Source of the DNA: Taxillus chinensis
Lineage: Eukaryota; Streptophyta; Magnoliopsida; Santalales; Loranthaceae
NCBI GenBank assembly: GCA_023512835.1
Contig: CM042092.1
Coordinates: 44,286,258 to 44,350,257, forward strand
Direction: 5' to 3'
DNA: 64,000 bases
The notes under the pieces were generated by a model that was not told the DNA's origin, did not search any database, and saw only the letters and a program-made list of their open reading frames with translations. How positions within the stretch are numbered: the stretch's first letter is position 1; each line of letters starts with the position of its first letter. Of this stretch, positions 57,025 to 64,000 are shown piece after piece. The position numbers and the translations under genes are program-made.

Positions 57025-58399
57025 TGTTGGATCAAGCCCAGAATTTGGATAATGCTGATAAAGCCTTATGTAATTTGATCTGAGATCTTTTGTGTTTCTT
57101 TGATCGTTGCAGAAGATATGTTATTAATCCGGAGATACACTCGTGAGAGCAAAGCTAAGGACAGGATACATAATCCTGATCCGGACAAGAGTGAGTGTCG
57201 TCAAACACTTGGTAAATAACCAGGTCACCAATACATACGGAATAAGGAACATTCATGCGGACTAAGAACTTAAAAGCTACGGATTGCGGAATATGTTCCT
57301 AGTGCCTCAAACAGACTAAGTCAAACTGATGCGGAGTAAGAGTCTTGGTCAACAAGGTCGCACGAAGTAAAAGATTTGACGTGGAGTTAGAAAGTTAAGT
57401 CTTCCCTCAAGCGAACTAAAGTGAAGAAGACATGGAGTAAGGCATCCGAGTCTTTCATACATACGGAGTAAGGAAGTATTAATGCGGAATAAGGACCCGA
57501 GTCTTTATTCGCAAGGAGTAAGGAAACTAGATGCGGAGTAAGGAATCCGGACAACTTTACTTATACGGAGTAAGCATTCTGATCCCTTAGACTCACCCGG
57601 AGTAAGGAACTTACATACGGAGTAAGGAACTTACATACGGAGTAAGGAACCTACATACAGAGTAAGGAACTTACATGCAGAGTAAGGAAGTGCTGACACG
57701 GACTAAGGATTCCAGTACCAAATAGATACGGAGTAAGCAACCACTGACACGGAGTAAGGTTCCGAGCTTCATTAGCAACGGAGTAAGGAAAATTACACCG
57801 GACCAAGAAGATGCTACTTCAATTCACTGCATTTAAGGCTATCAGCTCGTGGCGTCCCGATGTAAGACAAACTCATTGAGAACCTGAAGAATCTTACACG
57901 TGGATCACCCGAATATGTGGACACAACCTTAAGTATATTTGGGAACTCACAAAGGCACTTATACTCTTCAAACCCAAGATCTTGAGCTCCACAAACCGCA
58001 GCAGTCAAGACAGAGAGATTACCGAGGAATAGTTAGTGCTGAACGCATTCCGGAACTACAAGTTCTAAGGTTGTCTTTTAGGAATGTTTGTATAAATATT
58101 CATACTTGTACATTTGTAAAAGTGTGTAAGCGAATGAGTTTGAATTAAACCTGTGTATGCACAAGAGCTCAAAGAGATAATCTAGGCTAGTGTGTGAACC
58201 CCTTTGTAAACAGAGTGTAAGAGAGTCTTGCTTCTATTTTGTTGTATTTATCTCTTGATAATAAAACAAAATACTTCCACTATCTGGTTATCTTCCGCAG
58301 TGATTCTATCACTTAACTAGATTATTGTGGTGCCTTAATAGATAAAAAGAGTTTCGATAAGAGCCTATTCACCCCCCTCTAGGCTCCAAGGGACCATCA
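57025..58399 (+). repeat. C2i 3' LTR
   Basis: 1375 bp, TGTTGGATCAAGCCC to GGGACCATCA. It pairs with 45327-46713 and carries the CGGAGTAAGGA array at 57237-57795. Confidence 0.97.
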
Positions 58400-58404
58400 G
58401 TATG

Positions 58405-59059
58405 ACACTTTAACAAACGGCTGTGTATCAATCACTAAAGTTGCACTAGTCGAAGGTTTGAAGCATAATCTACTGAGTGTCAGTAATTTATGTGACAAAG
58501 GGTTCACTATTTCCTTCTTGTCCAATACCTGCTCAGTTAGGGATAACTTTTCTGGAGATATTAAGTTATTCGGATTAAGAGATGGGGACATATATTCAGT
58601 GGTCTTCAGAAATAATTCTTCTGACCCTGTATGCTTCCTCACTAAAGTATCAGATGAAGATAGTTGGCTATGGCACAAGTGTTGTGCACATTTAAATTTT
58701 AAAACATTGTCTAAATTACGTCACTTGACTTGGTCACTGGTTTGCCCAAACACAAATACTCCAGAGACTCTCTGTCAAGATGTCAACTTGGCAAACAGAC
58801 CAAACATAGTCTTAAGAGCAAATCAGTTAATTCCATATCTGCACCTCTACAACTTCTTCATATGGACCTCTATGGTCCTATTTCCATAGCTTCTCTTGCC
58901 GATGCGAGATATACCCTAGTGGTTATTGATGATTTCACCAGGTATATATGGGTGATGTTCCTGAAATCGAAGGATCGAACCTTTGAGCATCTAATAGATC
59001 TTTTCAACTGGATAAGCAACTCACAAGGACTGAGCATTAAATGCATCAGGAGTGATCAT
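58405..59059 (+). pseudogene. pol: C2 pol resumed: GAG-pre-integrase region and integrase start
   Basis: Continues the C2 protein after C2i: TLTNGCVSITKVALVEG, LLSVSNLCDKGFTISFL, EDSWLWHKCCAHLNFKTLS. A frameshift near 58725 is followed by RCQLGKQTKHSLKSKSV, LLHMDLYGPISIASL (first catalytic Asp), [19 protein letters not shown] and [10 protein letters not shown] (second Asp), where C4 cuts it at 59059. Two zinc-site residues differ from C2i (RCAH to CCAH, and one Cys lost before RCQLG). Confidence 0.93.
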
Positions 59060-60309
59060 TGTTGGTTCCTAGTAGCCTAGAGGGGGGTGAATAGGCTAAA
59101 ATCAAAACTCTTTCCTCTCACAAGTACAACACAATCTGGTTAAAAGATATAGAATCAGTGCGGAAGATAACCAGATAGTGGAAGTATTTTGCTTTATTAT
59201 CTGATGATAATTACAACAAAATAAGCAGCCATTACAGCTGATTACAATAGCACTCAGTTTTACAGTTACACACACTGGCATTTATAATCTCTATGAGCTC
59301 TTATAGAACAACCTCTCTAGCTCACACGCTCTTTATAAATATACACAGTTTTGTATTTATAGACATTCCTATGAATCTATCTTGGAACTATATATCCCAA
59401 GCACTGTGTAACATTAAGTTCTTCTCGGAAAATACTTCTGCTTTAACTGCTACGGATGTGGAGTTTGAAATATTAGAAGCATAAGTGTAATGAATTACTT
59501 TGCTTGATTCTAATTGCATTTGAGACTGCGTCCACATCTCTGAGTGTTCCACGTGTAAGACAGTTTAGATCTTCAATGAGTTTGTCTTTCATCAGGACAC
59601 AGCGAGCTGACCATTAAATGCGGCTTGGAAAAGGTGAAGCAGCGTCTTCTTAGTCAGTAGTAAGGTTCCTTACTCCGTATCAACGAAGTTCGGATCCTTA
59701 CTTCGTGTCAGTAGTTGCTTACTCCGTATCAGTACAGTCCTGGAATCCTTGTTCCGGGTAAGCGCTTCCTTACTCCGCATAGAGTATGTACGGAATGCTT
59801 AGTCCACATTAGCGATTGGTTCGGATTCCTTACTCCGCGTTAGCTTCCCTTACTCCGTAACAGTTGTCCTTACTCCGCATCAGTGACAGACTCGGATTTC
59901 ATAGTCCGTGTCTTTATTTCCTTGGTTTGGTGGAGTGACAACTTCGATTCGTTCTCCGCAACAACTCTCTCATACTCCGTGCGAGTTGTAGACTCGGAAT
60001 CTTACTCCGCATCACTTGAGATGGTCTAGTTGGAAGTTAGACGCGGGTTCCTTGGTCGTTTTGTCAAGTGATTACTCTTCACGAAGGATCCTTACTCTGG
60101 ACTATACCTTGGTTATGTACCAAGTGAATGACGACACTCACGATGATCCGGATCAGGATTATGTATCCTGTCCTTAGCTTTGTCCTTACGAGAGTAAGTC
60201 CGGATTAAAGTTTTATCTTCTGCACAGACTAAGAATAAACATGGAACATCTCAAATCAAATTACATAGGGTTTGATCCGTATCATCCAAAGTCTGGGTTT
60301 GATCCAATA
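59060..60309 (-). repeat. C4 3' LTR
   Basis: 1250 bp. In element sense it starts TATTGGATCAAACCC (TG changed to TA) and ends GGAACCAACA. It contains a sparse TCCTTACTCCG array at about 59645-60010. A TATA-like ATAAATACAAAA is at about 59350-59361 on the minus strand. Diverged from the C2i LTRs. Confidence 0.92.
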
Positions 60310-60322
60310 ATCTCCCCCAATA
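60310..60322 (-). other. C4 polypurine tract
   Basis: On the minus strand ATTGGGGGAGAT directly precedes the LTR start, as in C2i. Confidence 0.9.
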
Positions 60323-60449
60323 TGGATATGTCAAACCCTTTGTAATCTGATCCGGTTAGGCAGCAAGAAATACACAGAGTTGAGGATAAGCAAAAAAATT
60401 TCCGCTAATATGTCAGCAAGAATACATTAAGCCTTATTACAGATGAAAC

Positions 60450-61839
60450 TTATGGTATATATGGCTTACTATATTTAAAGATCATTCTTGCTGCATGCTC
60501 TCGTAGCTTCATCGTCTGCTTACTAGTGAATTTGATGACATTGTTCCAGTTGTTATCAAATGTAATAACTGATTTAAGGAAGAAGCAGACGAAGGCTCCA
60601 CAGCTATTTCCATCGGGCTACTGAGGCACATTCTTCTTGTTCCGGATCGCCCTTGCATGTATTTCATCTTGACCAAGAGGAGGTAGATCCAAATCTTCAT
60701 AAAGAGTACTCTGTCTGATTGCATCAGACAAAGTTTGAACGAGGCTCCTCATTTGATTTCTTCTAATCTGGCGGTCATTAAGCGGATGAGAATCAATAAG
60801 TATGATTCTCTTCTCTTTGATCAGAAATAAATTCAGCATGAAATGTGGGGAGTTAACTCGGTAAGGGATGAAGACAGTAGACAGAGTTCTCCAGGGTCTG
60901 CTGTTTTTAGCTGTACCATTGATGTAGGAATGAATGGTGTCCACAGAAGGAAACTGGTCCTCAACCCAACAAGGTAGAATGTCATAGTCATGGCCTTCCT
61001 CAAGTAAAGAGGGGAACAACCTCATTTCCATTTTTATTGCCAGGGCGTAGTTGTCAATGTCGTCAGTGGAGAATTGTCCCTCCTCAGACAGCAAGGTTCG
61101 GATGTCGTTAGGTTCGAAGGGGGACAAGACGGATACACATCGCCGCTCGGCAGTTGACAAGGCATAGGCCTTTGCAGCAGCAAGAATGCTCCCATCAACA
61201 TCATCCGGATGAAATTCCGCATATGATGGGAGGAAGGTGATAGTGCCAGATGGAACAGTAGTAGGAGCAGCAGCATCAGGAGAGGTGGTTTGGCTAGTAG
61301 CGAAACGGCTGCGTTTAGGAAGAGCAAGAGCAAGTGGAAGGATGGCCTGGAGGAAGAGCAAGTGCAGACCATTTGCGAGAAGCATTGCTAGAGGAAGTGG
61401 AAGGATCAGATAACTTCTCCCCCGGTTTGGCAGATCGGCGAGAGCGGGAGGGGCGAGTCACGACTTGGGTTAAGTCCGTGACAGAAGCAGACAAGCCCTA
61501 AATAGATGTGGCAATCATCTCTAGCTTCTGATCCAAGGAGAGAGAGGAGGAGGAGAGAGCGGAAAGAATCTCGGTGCCAATGGCCTTGACCCGATCAGCG
61601 ATGGCCTGGGTCTGAAGACGATTGTCCTCTGCAAGTCGATCAAGTTGGGCAGAGAAGGCGGCTTCGGACAGAATCATTGCAAAGGGTGCGCGCCCAAGGC
61701 CAAAGGCAGGAGCTTTAGAGGACTCACCCGCATGAAGAGGAACAGAACTTAGTGCATTGAAAGGAATGTAAAAGACACATACAAACAAGAGAGCGATCAT
61801 TGTTACTGAATCAAGATATATGTCAGATAATAAATACAC
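60450..61839 (-). pseudogene. C4 additional ORF, C-terminal Ulp1-like (C48) peptidase domain
   Basis: The minus-strand reading has the end of the linker with a helical part (AFSAQLDRLAEDNRLQTQAI; 61839-61498), a TAG and a frameshift. It is then open from 61385: FLPSYAEFHPDDVDGS, STVFIPYRVNSPHFMLNLF with candidate His at 60845-60843, and RIILIDSHPL with Asp at 60794-60792. KKNVPQ and a TAG at 60620-60618 follow. In the same frame comes PDGNSCGAFVCFFLKS with Cys at 60602-60600, ending at a TAA at 60452-60450. PQ-x-PDG-xx-CGxFVC is the signature around the Ulp1/SENP catalytic Cys. The TAG is one transition from CAG. The N-terminal plant-transposon-protein domain is absent; homology to C2i stops at about 61745. 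Confidence 0.78.
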
Positions 61840-62722
61840 AAGTTTATATTCGTCAACATAGTGAAACCGTCCTGCTGAACAACGTAGCTAAGATAATTAA
61901 AAATCATATGATTTGTCCAATCTAGGATTCATGAGTGAGACGGTAGGAATGAACACATGTCGAAAGCAAGCAAATGATTATCTGATTAAAATGTACGGTT
62001 GAAGGAAGAAAATCATCCTTGCATGCCACATATCTGATTCAACAATGCATGTCCAGGTAGATCCGGAAGTGATAGTTTAGAGGAAGGAGCATCCGAGACA
62101 TATTAGGGGAGTATTACAAAGATTGCTACCCTTTAGATCATGCGATCCTATCAGTGATAAACTCCCCCTCAGATAAACAGCCAGGAAAGAGGTCACGAGA
62201 CATATACGGGGGAAAAAATTGAGATCTTGAAAGATGCGATCCTCTCGATGGCATTTTCTCCCCGTAGATCATGCGATCCTCTCGATGGCATTACCTGTTA
62301 AAAATTGAGATCTTGAAACATCACTGTCTATCCATTAGGAAACTACACTTGAGGAGCTAATCAAACTGCGATTGTGAGTACCATCACCAAGCATTTTGAG
62401 CTAACCCATTTCATTTCTTCAACCAGACAAGTTAATAGAGCAATCAATATGAAACAGCATTCATCATGTGGTGATAAGTGGAGATTAGAATCATGAAATC
62501 CTAAAGAGGTTATTCATATCCGTTTTAATTATGTCAGCTTAAATGACTTCAGTCGGGAAACGCAAGCATCCTCCCAATATGACATTAGATAATTATATCT
62601 GAGCATAGGCACGTGAGGCAGTAAGCATGATTAACATTAAGTTCAGTATGTGTTCTCTACTTTCAATAGAAGCACAATGCAAGTTCTGAGAGAAGATATA
62701 CTGTTGAGTGATTTAAGTGAAA
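61746..62722 (-). other. C4 spacer, joined directly to the middle of the aORF
   Basis: Homologous to the pol-aORF spacer of C1 (about 2150-3107) up to about 61790, then directly the aORF linker. The hairpin-purine unit GGATCGCATGATCTACGGGG occurs on the minus strand at about 62250-62275, with a partial tandem copy next to it. The segment corresponding to C1 positions about 600-2150 is missing. Confidence 0.75.
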
Positions 62723-63332
62723 CTATGCAGAAAAGTCAAGCATACCTAATCGGAAGAGTAATTCAGAAAACCTTGCATCAGGTAGGGGCTTTGTAAGTAT
62801 GTCTGCCAGTTGATCTTTAGTAGCAACATGTTCCAGTGATATGTTCTTTTTGAGAACATGGTCGCAAATGAAGTGATACCTTACCTCAATGTGCTTCGTT
62901 TTTGGGTGCATGACAGGATTGTTGCTGATAACAATTGCACTAGTGTTGTCGCGGTAGAGTGGAATAGATGTCATGTTGAAACCATAGTCAGTAAGTTGAC
63001 TTTGCATCCAGAGTAGCTGTGCGCAGCAACTCCCAGCAGCTATATATTCCGCCTCAGCAGTAGAGGTTGATACAGACTGCTTCTTACTGAACCATGAAAT
63101 TAATCTATTTCCAAGAAACTGACACGTACCGCTTGTGCTTTTACTGTCGATGCGACACCCAGCGAAATTAGCATCAGAGTATCCGGATAAGGTGAAGTTG
63201 GACTCCTTTGGGTACCAGAGTCCCAAATTCATCGTTCCTTTAAGATACCTTAATATCCGTTTAACATGAAGCATATGTGACTCCTTGGGATTCGCCTGAT
63301 ATCGTGCACAGATGCAAGTTGCAAACATAATG
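62723..63332 (-). pseudogene. pol: C4 RT C-terminal end and RNase H
   Basis: The open frame starts near 63427; its homologous part begins at 63332 with [18 protein letters not shown]. It continues [72 protein letters not shown] and ADILTKPLPDARFSELL to a normal stop. This is an undamaged RNase H reading, the cleanest in the window. The N-terminal 30 residues of the frame come from beyond the inversion point and are not genuine. Confidence 0.93.
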
Positions 63333-63335
63333 TTA

Positions 63336-63777
63336 AGGTTATCGTCAAGAAGAAGGCATAGATTATGATGAGACCTTTGCTCCGGTAGCAAGACTTGAGG
63401 CAATAAGAATGTTTTTGGCATATGCATCCTACGAAAACTTCAAGGTTTTTCAAATGGACGTCAAAAGCGCATTTCTAAATGGAGATCTTCAAGAGGAGGT
63501 TTATGTTGAACAACCTCCAGGTTTCAATGAACCCAAGGCGGAACATAAAGTCTACAAGCTACGTAAAGCCTTGTATGAATTGAAGCAAGCTCCAAGAGCC
63601 TAGTATGACACACGGTCAGAGTTTTTACTCACTCATAATTTCAGAAAAGGGAAGATAGACACCACTCTAGTTCTGCGGAAAGAGAAAGGACATTCTATGA
63701 TCGTGCAAATATATGTAGATGATATCATTTTCGGATCATCAAATCCAAAGCTTTGTGATGAGTCCACTAAGTTGATG
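63336..63777 (+). pseudogene. pol: RT fragment in opposite orientation, next to the gap
   Basis: The plus strand reads [60 protein letters not shown] and [18 protein letters not shown] at 63601-63603 replaces Trp. Then [20 protein letters not shown] with the catalytic YVDD and SSNPKLCDESTKLM, cut by N. This is the RT segment that should lie about 270 bases upstream of IMFATC in the same element, but it points the other way. Confidence 0.92.
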
Positions 63778-64000
63778 NNNNNNNNNNNNNNNNNNNNNNN
63801 NNNNNNNNNNNNNNNNNNNNNNNNNNNNNNNNNNNNNNNNNNNNNNNNNNNNNNNNNNNNNNNNNNNNNNNNNNNNNNNNNNNNNNNNNNNNNNNNNNNN
63901 NNNNNNNNNNNNNNNNNNNNNNNNNNNNNNNNNNNNNNNNNNNNNNNNNNNNNNNNNNNNNNNNNNNNNNNNNNNNNNNNNNNNNNNNNNNNNNNNNNNN
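63778..64000. other. Assembly gap (N)
   Basis: Only N from 63778 to the end of the window. The true size is unknown. Confidence 0.99.

Larger units (their letters stand above)
45327..58399 (+). mobile_element. C2i: complete SIRE-type copia retrotransposon with Ulp1-like aORF
   Basis: 13.07 kb with both LTRs (45327-46713, 57025-58399), a 5-bp duplication, primer site, gag, pol, spacer, aORF and polypurine tract. This is the only complete copia copy here and the reference for C1 and C4. Each ORF has a few lesions. By eye about seven substitutions, all transitions, separate the first 340 bases of the LTRs, so the insertion is fairly young but not new. Confidence 0.97.
41395..59059 (+). mobile_element. 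C2: SIRE-type copia element split by C2i and cut by C4
   Basis: 5' LTR, perfect iMet primer site, gag and the start of pol (to 45326), then the inserted C2i. Pol resumes at 58405 in the GAG-pre-integrase region and runs to the integrase core, where the C4 LTR begins at 59060. The remaining pol, aORF and 3' LTR would lie beyond C4, outside the window. The protein is continuous across the C2i insertion when one GTATG is counted once. Confidence 0.93.
59060..63777 (-). mobile_element. C4: 3' part of a SIRE-type copia element, minus strand, with an inverted RT piece
   Basis: From left to right: 3' LTR (59060-60309), polypurine tract, aORF, shortened spacer, RNase H and RT end, all on the minus strand to 63332. 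From 63336 an earlier part of RT is on the plus strand up to the gap. Its left terminus TGTTGGTTCC sits in the C2 integrase after ATCAT, the presumed target duplication. The other end is hidden by N. Confidence 0.9.

Noticed and set aside
62250..62300. Tandem hairpins at 62233-62300 as a small RNA gene
   Set aside because: They match the spacer units of C1 and C2i and have no promoter or stable long stem.
1..64000. Endogenous caulimovirus (plant pararetrovirus) insertion
   Set aside because: All RT regions belong to elements with LTRs, integrase and target duplications. No movement protein or coat protein motif was seen.

Overview
The window is heterochromatin-like plant DNA made almost entirely of nested LTR retrotransposons. 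I see no host gene, rRNA, tRNA gene or CRISPR array. A flowering plant is indicated by two things. One is Ty1/copia elements of SIRE/Maximus type, with long gag, iMet primer site and an extra ORF downstream of pol. The other is Ty3/gypsy chromoviruses of Tekay/Del type, whose pol ends in a chromodomain. The species cannot be told from the sequence.

Layout. (1) 1-21411: copia element C1 on the minus strand, leaving the window on the left. It is interrupted by a complete but frameshifted Tekay element G1 (6775-15753, TSD TAATG) and by a solo LTR S1 (17283-19527, TSD CATAT). (2) 21412-24976: an older remnant with a DUF7745-like ORF on the plus strand facing a gypsy gag on the minus strand, then AT-rich DNA. 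(3) 24977-33670: Tekay element G2 on the minus strand, its left LTR truncated. G2 abuts the RT of (4) Tekay element G3 (33671-38049, plus strand, 5' half missing). (5) 38050-38436: a scrap of another copia gag. (6) 38437-40684: truncated copia C3, whose LTR end is duplicated in tandem. (7) 40685-41394: unidentified AT-rich DNA. (8) 41395-59059: copia C2 on the plus strand, split by a complete same-family element C2i (45327-58399, TSD GTATG). (9) 59060-63332: the 3' part of copia C4 on the minus strand, inserted in the C2 integrase. It ends in a head-to-head join with plus-strand RT sequence (63336-63777) and then an assembly gap of N (63778-64000).

The copia elements encode Gag with a CCHC knuckle, then protease, integrase, RT (YVDD) and RNase H. 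Gag and pol are in one frame, separated by a TAA present in three copies. After about 1.7 kb of spacer comes an additional ORF (aORF). Its N-terminal half resembles the 'putative plant transposon protein' family. Its C-terminal half carries His, Asp, Gln and Cys motifs in the order and context of Ulp1/SENP (C48) cysteine peptidases. This captured deSUMOylase-like domain in a copia element is the most interesting signal in the window.

All coding regions are broken by stops or frameshifts, so every gene is called a pseudogene. Many stops are single transitions (CAG, TGG or CGA to a stop), as expected from decay of methylated repeats. G1 and G2 instead show mostly one- and two-base indels. All calls come from reading the sequence; no database search or computed alignment was made.
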